Shown: positions 1 to 26,929, counted from the first letter of the stretch. The stretch: 64,000 bases of DNA from Heterocephalus glaber (GCF_000247695.1 NW_004624781.1:7486489-7550488), one strand, 5' to 3'. The notes: a model not told the origin generated them from the sequence alone. A program made the numbers and translations.

Positions 1-318
1 ATTATTTCAGTTAAAAAAAAAAAAGAAAGTGGGGTTTTAAAACCCCCTACTATGATTGTGTTAATGTTTATTTGATCTTTTAATTTTGGCAATTTTTGTT
101 TTATGAAGATAGGTGATCCAGTATTCAGTGTGTATATGCTTATTAATGTTATAGCTCTTCTTGTTGGATTGTTTCCTTAACTAGTATGTAGTGAACTTCT
201 TTGTCTCTTATAATCAGTTTTAATTTGAAGTTTATCATGTATGATATTAGAATTGCTGCCCCTGCTTGTTTTCAGGGTCCTGGTGCATGAAATGTTGTTT
301 TAAATCATTTAATTTTTA
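1..318 (-). mobile_element. LINE-1 ORF2 endonuclease-region fragment (antisense)
   Basis: Read on the - strand, this matches the LINE-1 endonuclease-coding region and overlaps the same part of ORF2 that starts in sense at about 323. The two copies differ at many bases. It runs off the left edge of the window. Confidence 0.65.
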
Positions 319-2735
319 GTCTATGTATATAAAACAAATATTAATGGACATGAAAAATCAAATAAGCACTAATACAGTTGTAATGGTGGACCTCAATATT
401 CCACTGTCACAAATAGACAGATCAACTAGACAAAAAAGCAACAAGGAAATATTAGAACTGAACCAGACTTTTGAACAAATGGACTTAGTAGATGTCTACA
501 GAGTGTTCCACTCCACAACATCACAATACACATCCTTCTCAGCTGCACACGAGATAGTCTCCAAAATAGACCATATACTAGCTCATAGAACATGCTTAAA
601 TAAATACAAAGGAATTGAAATTATTCTGTGCATATTATCAGACCATAGTGCAATGAAATTGGAAATCGATGGCAAAAGAAACCACAAGAACTTCATAAAT
701 ACATGGAAATTAAATAAAACTCTCCTGAACAACCAATAGGTCACAGATGATATTGAAGAAAGCAGACAGTTTCTACAATTAAACAATAATGCCAATACAA
801 CATACCAGAACTTATGGGATGCAATGAAAATTTATAGTGGTGAATACCCATATCAGGAAAACAGAGTGGACTCAAATAAACAACCCAATGTTGAACCTGA
901 AGCTTCTAGAAAAAGAAGAGCAAGTCAAATCCAAAGCTCACAAGATGGAGGAAATTATAAAAATCAGAGCAGAAATTAATGTAATGGAGACTAAAAAAAG
1001 AGTACAAAGAATCAATGAATCTAAGAGTTGGTTCTTTGAAAGATTAAATAAAACTGATAAACCCTTAGCCAACCTTATCAAAAAAAAAGGACAGAAAAGA
1101 CTCAAATCCATGCAATTAGGAATGAAAAGGGTAAAATCACAACAGATCCTGCAGAAATCCAAGAGATCATCAATATCTACTTCAAGAACCTGTATTCTAA
1201 TAAAATGGAAAACAGAAGAAATGAACAGATTCCTAGACACATATGAATTACCAAACTGAATCAAGAAGATATAAAAATTCTAAATAAACCAATATCAGCC
1301 AGTGAAATTGAAGATGTAATTAAAGATTTACCAACAAAGAAAAGCTCAGGCCCCGAAGGATTCACTGCTGAATTCTATAAGAAATTTAGAGAAGACCTAA
1401 TGCCACTACTTCTCAAACCCCTTAATGAAATTGAAAGGAAAGCAATACTCCCTAATTCATTCATGGATGCAAGCATCACCCTGATACCAAAACCAGGAAA
1501 GGATTCAACCAAAAAATAGAACTACAGGCCAATCTCCCTAATGAACATAGATGCAAAAATCCTCAATAAGATACTGGCAAACAGAATGCAGCAAATCAAG
1601 AAGGTAATACAACACAACCAAGTTGGATTCATTCCTGGGATTCATGGATGGTTCAACATATGTAAATCAATAAATGTAATACACTATATTAACAGAGCCA
1701 AGGACAAAAACTATATGATCCTTTAAGTAGATGCAGAAAAAGCATTTGACAAGGTCTGACACCCATTCGTGATAAAAATCCTACAGAAAATTGGTATAGA
1801 TGGTCTTTATCTCAATCTGCTAAAAGCCATCTATGACAAACCAACAGCCAACATCATACTAAATGGACAAAAACCAAAAGCTTTCACTCTAAAATCAGGA
1901 ACAAGACAAAGATGCCCACTGTCACCACTCTTATTCAACATAGTTCTGGACACATTCGCTAGAGCAATTAGACAAGAGAAAGAAATAAAAGGAATAGGGA
2001 TAGGAAAGGAAACAGTTAAATTTTCTTATTTGCAGATGACATGATACTCTACAGAGAAGACCCCAAAAGCTCCACCAAAAAACTTCTAGATTTAAAAACC
2101 AAATTCAGTAGCATAGCTGGATACAAAGTCAACACTTAAAAATCAATAGCCTTTTTGTATACAAATAACAAACTCACTGAGAGAGAAATTAGGGAAGCAA
2201 CACCTTTTACAATAGCATAAAAAAATATGAAATACTTAGGAATTAATCTAAGGAAGTAAAATATCTTTATATTGACAATTACAGTACTCTAAAAAGGAGA
2301 TTGAAGAGGATATCAGAAAATGGAAAGATATCCCTTGTTCCTGGGTAGCAAAAACCAATAATAGTGGAAATGGCCATACTTCCAAAATTGTTATACAGAT
2401 TTCGTACAATCATGATCAAAATTCCAACTGTATATCTCACAGAATTAGAAGAAACAATCTTAAAATTCATTTGGAACCAGAAGAGACCTAGAATACCAAA
2501 GGCAATTCTGAGCAATAAAGGCAAGGCAGGGACCATCACAATCCCTGACTTGAAATTATACTACAAAGCTACTGTCATAAAACAGCACAGTACTGTCAAC
2601 ATAACAGACCTGAGGACCAGTGGAACAGATTGGAAGATGCAGAAACAACTCCAGACATAGTCAGCCACCATAGCTTTGACAAAGGGCCCAAACACCTTCA
2701 CTGGAAGACAGCTTCTTTAATAAATGGTGTTGGAC
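319..2735 (+). mobile_element. 5'-truncated, decayed LINE-1 (ORF2 endonuclease to RT and beyond)
   Basis: Open stretches at 323-739 (end of the endonuclease domain, with SDHSAMKLEI), 837-1259, 1541-1726 and 1769-2044 (reverse transcriptase, with [16 protein letters not shown]) and 2364-2660 are in L1 ORF2 order on the + strand. Stops and frameshifts separate them; one frameshift falls just before the catalytic FADD box near 2025-2045. No ORF1 is present. Non-functional. Confidence 0.9.
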
Positions 2736-2828
2736 AGATAATGGGGAAAAAATAGAACAAAGATATATCACGTACAGGTACAAGCACCCAATGATAAATG
2801 TAAACGTATTGTATACCTAAAATGTACC
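2736..2828. other. Unassigned insert between L1 blocks
   Basis: A short A-rich stretch that does not continue L1 ORF2. Together with 3209-3225 it separates two L1 blocks that both contain a version of aataaatggtg[t/c]tgg. It may be the 3' end of another L1, since it ends in an A-rich run once the LTR is removed. Confidence 0.35.
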
Positions 2829-3203
2829 TGTTACACCCAGTGAGAGAGAACCAACCAGAGACCGATATTAACTCCACACAGGAGTTTATTACTGGCTGGG
2901 ACCCAAGCCAAGCATGGGACTTGAGCCCCAACTTGGGGGAGACAAACATGTTTTATACACCTTTGAGGCCAACAGTTTCTAGGCCCCCCTATGGGATAGA
3001 ACTAGCAAAGCAAGTGAAAGGTACAGAAGCGGAATGTCCTGCTGTTAGAACATTTGTAAAACAATAGTTGATTAATTGCTATTTCTAAAGAGACTTTTTA
3101 AGGGGAGGAGGTTTCTAAGCTTCCTCCTTCTGAGTTCATCTAAAGGGCAGGCAGGTGGGTCAAGCAGCAACATGGAGTCTGTCTTGCTAACTAGGGTCCT
3201 TCA
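2829..3203 (-). mobile_element. Solo LTR of a class I-like endogenous retrovirus, perfect 5-bp TSD
   Basis: 375 bp bounded by TG...CA and flanked by identical GTACC (2824-2828 and 3204-3208). On the - strand it begins TGAAGGACCC, has GTATAAAAC as a TATA box and AATAAA about 80 bp before its end, and finishes GTAACA: a normal U3-R-U5 layout. No internal viral sequence adjoins it, so it is a solo LTR left by recombination. It lies within the L1 debris. Confidence 0.85.
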
Positions 3204-3225
3204 GTACCAATAAAAGAATTTAAAA

Positions 3226-3850
3226 AAATAAATGGTGCTGGAAAAACTGACTTTCCACATGCTGAAGATTGAAACTAGACTATATCTTTCACCATGCACT
3301 AACCTAAAATCAAAATGGATCAAAGATCTAAATATTAAGACAGAAACACTTAATCTGCTGAAAGACAGACTAGATCAAATTCTCAAAGACATTGGTATAG
3401 GCAAAGACTTTATGGACGAAACCCCAGTTGCCCAGGAAATATCACAAAGAATGGACATCTCAGACCTCATCTTATTCAGAAGCTTTTGCATAGCAAGAGA
3501 AACCACCAACAGAGTGAAGAGACAACTCACAGAGTGGGAAAAAATTTTTGGCCAGCTATCCCTCTGATAAAGGACTGCTATCTAGAATATATAAAGAGCT
3601 CAAAATAATCAGACCCCCTCAAATTATATGAGAGACAGAAAGTAGATTAGCCATTGCTTAGGACTAGGAGGAATGCGTGGAGGGGGGGCAGGTAACGGCT
3701 CAGAAGAATGTGATTTCTTTCTTGGGTAATGAAAATGTTCTAAAATTTATTGTGGTAATTGATGCGTAACTCTGAATACACTAAATGCCATTGGCTGATA
3801 AATGAATGAACAGTGTTATATCTGAATTATACCTTAATAAAAGACTACTT
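3226..3850 (+). mobile_element. LINE-1 3' block (end of ORF2 plus 3' UTR)
   Basis: Open from 3232 to 3567 with the C-terminal part of L1 ORF2 (LYLSPCTNLKSKWIKDLN). It is followed by a G-rich segment and an L1-like 3' end with accttaataaaa near 3832. Non-functional. Confidence 0.8.
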
Positions 3851-4169
3851 GATACATTCCTTACTACCAGGTTTGTAAAGTTTTCCTTTGATATTTCTTC
3901 CAGAAGCCACAACCTCTGATTTACATACAAGTACTTTCAGGCAATTGTGAGGAGAGAGGAAACCACATGTTAATGACATGCTTCAATTGATTACAGAGTC
4001 ACCTCTGTCAGAACAGGAGTAGAATCCCATGGGAGATTAGCTTTCCCACAACTCTCACATGAAGACTGAGATGATTAATACCTCCAAGGGAAAGATGTGT
4101 TACAGACAGTAAAGGTTTTGACAAATCTCCAATGTACTATGGTCTGTCCTGTAAAATGTGAAGTGGATA

Positions 4170-4516
4170 TGTCTTAGTCACTTTCTCATCGCTGAGATAC
4201 AATACCCCTCACCTGCAAATTAAAGAAGGAGAGGTTTATTTTGGCTTACTATCTGAGAGGTCCGCTACCTCCCAGGCAGGGCAGCACAGCAGAAGGCCAT
4301 GGCGAAGGAGAAGCTGCTCACATTTTGGCGAACCGGGAGCAGAGAGAGTGAAGGAAAGAGCTGGGAAGGGAGCTATACCCTTTCGGGCCTCTTCTGATCA
4401 GGTCCCACCTCCTAACAGCAATCAGCTATTACGCACCTATAGTCCAATCACCTTCCCAAGGTCCTGCTTATGATTACATGAGGCTTTTGGGGAACATCTA
4501 AATGTAAATCAAAACA
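4170..4516 (+). mobile_element. MaLR-like LTR (solo), perfect 5-bp TSD GGATA
   Basis: Begins TGTCTTAGTCACTTTCTC and ends AAAACA, flanked by GGATA at 4165-4169 and 4517-4521. Same family as 14526-14915. The layout (aggtttat...ggctca near the start, cccacctcc in the second half) resembles ERVL-MaLR LTRs such as MST/THE1. Element orientation is by analogy. Confidence 0.75.
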
Positions 4517-4521
4517 GGATA

Positions 4522-5255
4522 CCACAGACACTTCCAATGAATGAAATTGCTAAAATTCTGAGGAAAATTTTAGAAGTAAATTTATTGACAGCCCTTCCAT
4601 ATGAACATAACTATGTTACTACCTGTGCGGGACATATGCTCTTGCCCAGAGTCTTTCCAGAGTGGCTCTCCCTCCTGGAGAGTTTGAGATTCCCAGTTGC
4701 TCCACATCAATGTCAGTGTTGGTGCCATTGCCTTCTTGGTTTTCGTCACTTGGATGGGTTTTATCTCCTGTGGTTTTAATTTGCCTTTCCCTGGTAACTA
4801 AATGCTTACTGGCCTTTGGATATCTTCTTTTGAAGAATGTCTAACTCATTTACCCATTGAATTATCTGCCCTCTTTTGAATTGATTTCTTACAGTTCTTT
4901 TTTCTGGAAATGAGCCCCTTTGAAGATACATTAATAGTTTTCTTTTAAATCATATTGAACCCCCGCATTTAACTTGTCCAAGTATTTGTCCATGATCAAA
5001 ATTATGAAGCAAACTTGTAATTTTATTCAGTTCTCTTACATTTGTTTATCAAGTATGAATACAACTTTTAATATCTTGGTATAAAAATCTTACACGGAAA
5101 GATTACTTAGGGTTGGTTTGGATATCTTTCTCTTTCTCAGACACAATATATGAACTAATATTTCATTGTTCTCTCTGAGCATGTTTTAAATTTTTTCTCA
5201 TTTTATTTTTCCAAGAGTTTTTGAGACTCTTAGCTAATTTACATATGTGCTTATC
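4522..5255. other. Intergenic, no recognised feature
   Basis: AT-rich, no credible ORF or repeat recognised. Confidence 0.5.
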
Positions 5256-5261
5256 AGTCTG

Positions 5262-5444
5262 TAAACCAGTCAATCAGGGGCTTCACACTGAGCTACGTCC
5301 TCAGCTCTTTTTAAATTTTTTTTTTTTTTAGATAGGACCTTGCCAAGTTGCCTAGGCTGGGATCAAGGGCTCAAACTTGTGATCTTCCTGCCTTAGCCTC
5401 CCAGTGTGCTGGGATTACAGACGTGTACCACAGTGCCTGGCTAA
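5262..5444 (-). repeat. B1-dID dimeric SINE
   Basis: ID-like tail (cttcacactgagctacgtcctcagc) then poly-T and B1 (gcctcccagtgtgctgggattacag) in antisense. Confidence 0.75.
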
Positions 5445-5781
5445 ATGTGAAATCTTTTACATTTCTTTGTGGAAGTAGACAAAGGTACTTTCCCCCTTTG
5501 TTAGCAATGTACAGCTTTGTTAACATCTTAAAGCATTTCTCCCTGGCAATAGGCCCTGGAGAACAACCCAACTCTTTAAGATTTGACTCCTTTCAGTCTA
5601 ACCACAAAGAGAAACCTTCATATACTTAGACTGCTTCTTTCAGCTGTGATATCACACCTGGCTTCTCTTTTGGGACTCCTGGAGTCCCTTAGAAGTCAGA
5701 TGGCTTCTCTAGTTTCTCTCTTCAAGCTCACTGCCTCTTCAGGTTCTCCCCTGGGGTGTGCTTCTAGTGGTAGTCTATGCA

Positions 5782-5783
<2 letters not shown>

Positions 5784-5817
<34 letters not shown>

Positions 5818-5835
5818 GCGTGTGTGTGTGTATGT
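5784..5835. repeat. (GT)n microsatellite
   Basis: GT dinucleotide repeat, interrupted by two gc steps and a ta. Confidence 0.97.
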
Positions 5836-6735
5836 GGTCTTGCAGTCCTGATTTACAAAGTGACTCGGCAGATTAGTAGTGACATCTGCTAAACCCACAC
5901 AGGGCGGTAACAACACAGAGTTAGAGGCTCAGAAGACGAAATTGTCACCACCTCCAAAGACCGGAAGGGCTAGTGCGGCGAGCCCTCTCGCGGACATCTG
6001 GTGCCACCACAGGCAGGGAACTGCAGTACCGCACGAGGAGCAGAGGATTGAGGAATGGCTACCAGGGCTGTGCGCCCAGCTCAGTTTCAGGCCTGTGTGC
6101 CGCAGACATTTCCCATATCACATGTCAAGCGGCATTGCCGGGGGGCCACAGCAGGAGTCCGGTGGACTCGAGCCTGGGCCACCCTAACAACCAGGGCTCT
6201 GACCACCTCCTGCCCCTGTTCCATTTCTCCCAGGGGACTGTCCACACCAGAGGGCTCCCAGGCACATCTGAATCTGCGCAGGGCTGCTCACTCTGCAGGA
6301 ATCGGGAAGCGAAGAGGCACAGAAGGTACTTCCTGTCCTTCCCACTACAGGTTTGAAGGACACTCCCACATCCCCGTTTTCTCCTAAGCCACCTCCCTTC
6401 ATTCCTCCCACCACTCCAGTCCCAAAGCAAGCAAAGCCAAGCAGGGCCTGTCTCAGTGAGTGGCACTGCTCTTGTCTTGTCACCCAGACTTGGTCCTGAG
6501 GTCATTTCCCTGATTCAGCACACACACACTATTCATCAGAGAAGAGAAAGCTCTGGAAACTGGACCATCAACCCAATTAATGTCACCCAGTCTGCTTGGA
6601 TGTGCTTTCTGCACATCTCCATTCAATACAGAAAGCTCCTCACCATTCAGGGCAGGAGAGCTCATCTCTATGTGCTTATGGTTGTTCCTGTGATGAATTT
6701 ATAAGAACCTCAGCTATTACAATACTATTTTTGGC
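5836..6735. other. Intergenic, GC-moderate, no recognised gene
   Basis: Overlapping 80-127-codon open frames on both strands share the same bases and show no recognisable family or splice structure, so I do not call a gene. Confidence 0.45.
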
Positions 6736-6737
6736 CT

Positions 6738-6936
6738 TTTTCTTTTTGTGATACTGGAAATTGAACCAGGGTGTAATGCTTGCCACCACTTATAACACTG
6801 AGCAACATTCCCAGGGCTTTTTATTTTTGAGATAGAGTCTTGCCAAATTGCTTAGGCTGATCTTGAACTTGTGATCCTCCTGCCTCAGCCTCTCAACTAG
6901 CTGGCTTTACAGGCTTGTGCCACTGCCACCACCTTG
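6738..6936 (-). repeat. B1-dID dimeric SINE
   Basis: dID part (gatactggaaattgaaccagg) followed by antisense B1 (gatcctcctgcctcagcctc). Confidence 0.75.
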
Positions 6937-6939
6937 ACC

Positions 6940-8000
6940 TTTCTTTCTTCTTAAAATAAATTTGATACCAATGAAAAGCTAGAAAGTTAGATGTCAGTGG
7001 TAGGAGAGAGCTCTGTGGAGGGAAGAAAATCGGTTGGTATCAGATCCTCCGACTGAACAGTGGCTGTGTGGGGGGCAGCAGATGCTGTGAGTGGTTCAAG
7101 GCAGCTCTAGGGGGCAGGGCTCCCTGGAAGAACATGGGCTGCTACAAACGGTGCCATAAACCACGCCCTCCTGGTTTAAAATCCACTGGAGGAGAAATGA
7201 CAGAAATGTAAATATAAAGGGTTGCACTTTAGGCAACAGGGTTCTTCTAAGATGAAAACCCAGATGAATTTGGGTCGAATTTCTAGGCCATGTTGTATGG
7301 GGAAAGACTGTTCGTTGCATATTTTGCTTGCTCTAAGACAGGATCCTGGAACAGAACTTGGTCACAGGAGCAGAAGGCTCAGGGTCCCCTCTCACTTTCA
7401 TTGCCATCAGATAAGTGGAACCCCTGAAACCCCTTCCTTCTTGCTTCTTTTCTGTTCAACACACAGGCAAATTTGCCAATATTTATGCACACATTAGACA
7501 ATTTTTCTCATCAATACCAAACACGAGAAATAGAGGTCCCTACACAGTATTGAGGGAGAAACATGGAAGACATCAAATCCACAGAAGCAAGAGCTCAGGC
7601 TTTGGAGAGAATGTCTGAGCTTGGCATTGACAATGGACACCATTTGGAGAGGAAGAAGGTGTGAGGGCAGTCTAGGGAGGGGGTCAGCATGTACAGAGCC
7701 ACAGAAATAATGGTGCTGGTCCTGGTCTCTGGGTTGCAGACTGTGACAGAGACGTCAATGAAAATAAGACTAGAATGGAATCACTCTACAGCCACAGCTG
7801 ACTTGGTGGACATGGGTCGATACACACGGAGGCCACAGAATCTAAGTACTATCGGTTCTAAGAGGCTTTCTGGGAACAACTTCCCCTGCCCACTTTCCCT
7901 GGGAATCTCCGTCATGGGACCCCTGTCATAAAGGAGACTAACGAAAGTGAAGGAGCCTCAGTTCCTTCAGGTGCAACATGGCGACCCTGATTTGCCTAAC
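6940..8000. other. Intergenic upstream of MTFMT, nothing recognised
   Basis: No repeat family or gene recognised; open frames are short and overlapping. Confidence 0.45.
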
Positions 8001-8009
8001 ACAGGTTTG

Positions 8010-8255
8010 CAGTGAGGCCAGATGGTTAGATCACAGGCTCTGCGGCTGCAGGAACAAGAGCCCTAGCCCTGCTCTGCTATTTCCTAACGGTGTGGCCTTC
8101 AGAAACTGGCAGTCCTTAGCTTCAGAGCTCAGGTTCTCTTCGGTAAAGTGGTTGTGATCCCCACCTCAGATGGTCAATGTGAGGTTACCACAAACAATGG
8201 ATAGAAACTACATAGCCAAGTCGTGGCACACAGTTAGGACTCGGTAAATATCAGT
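8010..8255 (+). repeat. MIR SINE
   Basis: Typical MIR order: gatggttagatcacaggctc, ctgctatttcctaacggtgtggcc, gtaaagtgg, then cacagttaggactcggtaaat. Ends about 130 bp before the MTFMT promoter. Confidence 0.85.
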
Positions 8256-8384
8256 CATCATAATGGCTGAGAAGATGATACTGCAAAGATCTGTTCCCAA
8301 GAGGTTCTTTTGGTGTTTCGGCTACACAGCGCAAATACGCATCGCTGGAATGGTGAAGTCCTTTCTCAGTGCCACTCCAGAGTG

Positions 8385-8512
8385 GCCACGCCTCCAATCG
8401 GGCAGGTCCCGCCCCCGCGGTCTCTGGACAGGTCCCCGGAACTTGCGGGCCCCGCCCCCTAGGCACCACCCCCAACGCGCCTGCGCAGCGAGGGCCGCCA
8501 CACGCCAACGAG
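8385..8512 (+). promoter_or_regulatory. MTFMT: MTFMT promoter: TATA-less, GC boxes, CCAAT, NRF-1-like site
   Basis: GC- and CpG-rich start of a CpG island that runs through exon 1. It has CCAAT at 8394-8398, GC boxes (CCGCCCCC near 8410; CCCCGCCCC near 8451) and GCGCCTGCGCAG at 8477-8488, one mismatch from the NRF-1 palindrome core GCGCATGCGC. NRF-1 is the classic activator of nuclear genes for mitochondria, which fits the product. No TATA box is seen. The transcription start is not fixed by sequence. Confidence 0.75.
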
Positions 8513-23789
<15,277 letters not shown>

Positions 23790-24120
23790 GTAGTTAGGAA
23801 GAGGGTGGGTAAGGCTTTATTACATATTTGTAATTTGTAAAAAGCCTTTTTAGAAGGGACTACCTTGACTTTCAAAGAAGATGACACTATTGGAGAAAGA
23901 GGAGATTTTTGTCAAAAAGATGGATAGCTTCACTTTCCATTTTATTGTTTAATAGTCACTAAAAGTGTCCTTTTCTAATTAAATAACAAAAGAAGTTTAA
24001 ATAAAATTTGTATTTATAATGTCACATTTAAGAAGATAATATTTTTCCTGACTGGTATGTATATGTTTCCTAACTGGTATGGAGAGGGCTTTTTTAAAAA
24101 AAAATAAATGGTGGTGCATC
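23790..24120 (+). other. MTFMT: MTFMT 3' UTR with candidate poly(A) signals
   Basis: Unique AT-rich sequence after the stop codon. AATAAA occurs at 24000-24005 and again at 24103-24108. Either could end the transcript; choosing between them needs RNA data. Confidence 0.6.
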
Positions 24121-24690
24121 TGTTGAATTTTTAAAGGATATGCCCCCATAGGTTATGTTATCATTTGAGGAAGATCTAATCTGCATTTCTAAATTTCATT
24201 AATTAGTAAAGTCAGCACTTTAAATTCCTCTGCCATCTAGGTCTCATCAAATAGTAAACACACATGATGCTTAATAATCTCTGTGATAAATTCACATTAT
24301 AACCCCGAGCTTTCTTGCAGTAGGAAGATGTAACACTTTTCATCTTATTTGCATCGAAAGTTACAGAGCTTCCAGTCTGCCAGCCCATCTTCTGTGTGTC
24401 CAGGAAAGCAGTTGTGGAGGAGAAGCAGTTGGAATGGCCACTGCTGAAGCTTGGTTTGAGAGTCTTTATATGTCGGCTTTTCCTGCCTAGATTCTGTCAG
24501 CTGAAATCTTTCTCCACTCATTAAATTTATTCATTCCACAATGTTCATTGGTAGGGTGATCACAGAATTGGTCATCTAAATTAGGACACTGTCAGGAGTA
24601 ACAAGAAGCATTTAGGATAATTCCTCTAGCACAGCAGGTAAAGGCAGGACTCTCCCAAACAAACTGGGCAGTGTAGACACCTTGGTTGTT
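24121..24690. other. Intergenic between MTFMT and SPG21, nothing recognised
   Basis: Unique-looking sequence; part may be an alternative longer MTFMT 3' UTR. Confidence 0.4.
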
Positions 24691-24960
24691 GAGTATGTGC
24701 TGTGTAACTGGCCTCCATGCTGATTGCTAGAGATTCAGAGATTAAATATTTAACAGCCTAGTGGAGAGATGAACACATCCACGGTTACAAGTGCCACAAA
24801 GAACATATAATGGAAGCGCTAATGTCCCTCCAGGAGTCAGTGGAAGCTATCCACAGGAGGTAAACTCAGGCTCTGGAGGGTGAATTTACTAGGCAGATTA
24901 AGGCCTGGAATGGCAGCCTAGCCTGGGTAGAGGCATAGAGACTTTAAAGAGCACTATCTT
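24690..24960 (+). repeat. Old L2-like repeat
   Basis: gttgagtatgtgctgtgtaa, attcagagattaaatattta, agcctagtggagagatgaac fit the L2 3' end; very diverged. Confidence 0.5.
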
Positions 24961-24961
24961 C

Positions 24962-25112
24962 TTTTTGTTTGTATTGAGCACTTTTTGAGACAGGGTCTTG
25001 ATGTGTAGTTTAGACTGACCTTGAGTTTGCTGTGTAGCCCAGGCTGGCCTTAACTTGAGGCGGTCCTCCTGCCTCAGTCTTCTGAATGCTGGGATTACAG
25101 GAACACACCACC
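24962..25112 (-). repeat. B1 SINE
   Basis: gagacagggtcttgatgtgt to tctgaatgctgggattacag, antisense. Confidence 0.9.
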
Positions 25113-25329
25113 AAATGTAGGAAACAGCACTGTCTCACAAGGGGCGTTAGTGATGTGATTCCTCAGCTGGTGAGTGAGGGAAGCAGACTGCTCTTGTATT
25201 GCTGTTTTTTATACCCTGGAATTGTTATTTATGAGCTAGTTGTATACTTACATTGTATATATAGCTGCCTGGGGGAAAGCTGACAGTGGATCATGGGAGA
25301 GAAACAAATGACATGTTAAACATAGAAAC

Positions 25330-25690
25330 AAAAGGAGCACATTCTTTTGAAAAAAGATTGCAGGCTGGATAGGAACGGACTAGGACAATAGCGATGAGAC
25401 TGGAAGAGGAAGCTGAGGCCAGGTCACAGACAACTTTGAATGCTAAGAGCATGTGCCTTCGTTGTTCATGTGATTGACTTAACTGAAGAGGGAGATGACC
25501 AGATTTGCATTTTGGAAAGTTAACTTTCAGAGTGGTGTGGAAGAGAGATCGAGGTTAAGACCTGGGCTGGAAGCTGTGTTGGGAGATTAGAAAAGTGAAG
25601 ATCTGGACTACAACAGCAGGTGTGAGGGTAGGGAAAAACAATTTAGAAGATTTTTGCCATGGGGTGAGAGGCATTGGATATAAAGTTCTT
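25330..25690. other. Intergenic, ancient-repeat-like
   Basis: Text such as atgagactggaagaggaagc and gaccagatttgcattttgg resembles a widespread old mammalian repeat. Family not assigned, no gene. Confidence 0.35.
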
Positions 25691-25694
25691 ATGG

Positions 25695-25795
25695 AGACTT
25701 TCAGCAGCACCATTTATTAGCCCTTTGATCTCTGGACAAATCCCTGAACTTCCCTGAACTTTTATTTCCCCAAATGTGAAATGGGGTTGGTGATT
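25695..25795 (+). repeat. MIR fragment
   Basis: tttgatctctggacaaatcc, ccctgaacttttatttcccc, gtgaaatggggttggtg. Confidence 0.7.
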
Positions 25796-25835
25796 TTTTT
25801 TTTTAAAGCCAAAATGAATCAGTGAGTGAGAGACT

Positions 25836-25930
25836 GGGCTGGGGATTTAGCTCAGTTGTTCCGCTGCCTGCCTCGCAAGCACAAGGTCCCAAGTTTGATC
25901 CCCAGTACCAAAAAAAAAAAAAAAAAAAAA
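25836..25930 (+). repeat. ID SINE
   Basis: gggctggggatttagctcag to ccccagtacc and an A(21) tail. Confidence 0.94.
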
Positions 25931-26080
25931 GAATCAGAGACCACGTGAAAGTGCGTTCCTGTTTCATACTTGATTTATATCGAGCACTTAGTCCCCTTCA
26001 GGCTTATATTCCTGCTGGAGAAATCAATGGACTCTTTGGCCTCTGGGAGTGATTGCTGCAGGAGTCTAAGGAGCATGTGT

Positions 26081-26530
26081 TGTTAGCTTTCCATGTCTAT
26101 GGCAAAATACTTGGGATAAACAAGCTACAAGGAGGAAAGGCTGCATTTAGCTCATGATTCCTGGGGGTGCCATCCATGGTCAGTTGGCTCTGTTGCTATT
26201 TTTTTTTTTTGGTACCGGGGATTGAACTCGGGACCTTGCGCTTGCAAAGGAGATGCCGGAACCACTGAGCTAAATCTCCGGCAGTTGGCTCTGTTGCTTT
26301 GGGCCTGTGGCAGCACAGTTCATCATAGTGGGAGTACACGGTGGAGGAAAATTCTTCACCTCATAGTGGCCAGGAAGCAAAGAGAAAAAGGAAAGGAAGA
26401 GTGTACCACCCACCAATGACCTTTCTCCAACGAGGTCCTACCTCCCAGAAGTTCTGCCACTTCCTAGTAGTGCTGGGGACCAAGCCTTTAACACACCAGC
26501 CCTTAGGTGACACCCTCACTGCCAGAGCTG
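26081..26530 (+). mobile_element. MaLR-like LTR, third copy, split by an ID
   Basis: tgttagctttccatgtctat, aaaatacttggg, gtcagttggctctgttgct, ggaccaagcctttaacacacc. Related in layout to 4170-4516 but diverged. The right edge is uncertain. Confidence 0.6.
26199..26282 (-). repeat. ID SINE with 17-bp TSD
   Basis: Poly-T, ggtaccggggattgaactc to ctaaatctccgg; CAGTTGGCTCTGTTGCT is on both sides. Confidence 0.95.
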
Positions 26531-26929
26531 TGACCCAGGAAAGGCTAGGCCCCATTTGCAGTGCCTGAGGAAATTTCTGCCTTCCTGTTCCCCAGTTAGG
26601 GTGACAGCCTCAGCAAGGATAGCATCTTTGGAATGCTAGCTGGAATCCCAAAGGATTTAGTGAAACCAGGAATCTTGAAGTGTAAAGTTGGCTCTTGGTT
26701 ACAAAGAATGTGGCTTGAAACCCCTCTAAGTGAGAGGCTGATTGGCATGGTTGGTATATCTAGGACTAAATGGAATACTGTTCAGACACTGGAAATCTGG
26801 AAGTGAGACCCATCATGTAGGATGCAGTTTCCCCTCCAGGGACATTCAAGCCCATCCTAGGACAGCAGAATAAACACCAGGTATAGAAATGTCATCCTCA
26901 AGTTGGCAGCCCATTCTCTGAGAAAGTAT

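Noticed and set aside
1541..2044. Intact reverse transcriptase gene
   Set aside because: L1 ORF2 with stops and a frameshift before the catalytic box; dead.
5879..6505. Cluster of overlapping 99-127-codon frames upstream of MTFMT
   Set aside because: Five overlapping frames on both strands cannot all code, and none shows a family motif. SLC51B is a neighbour in human, but I could not recognise its exons here.
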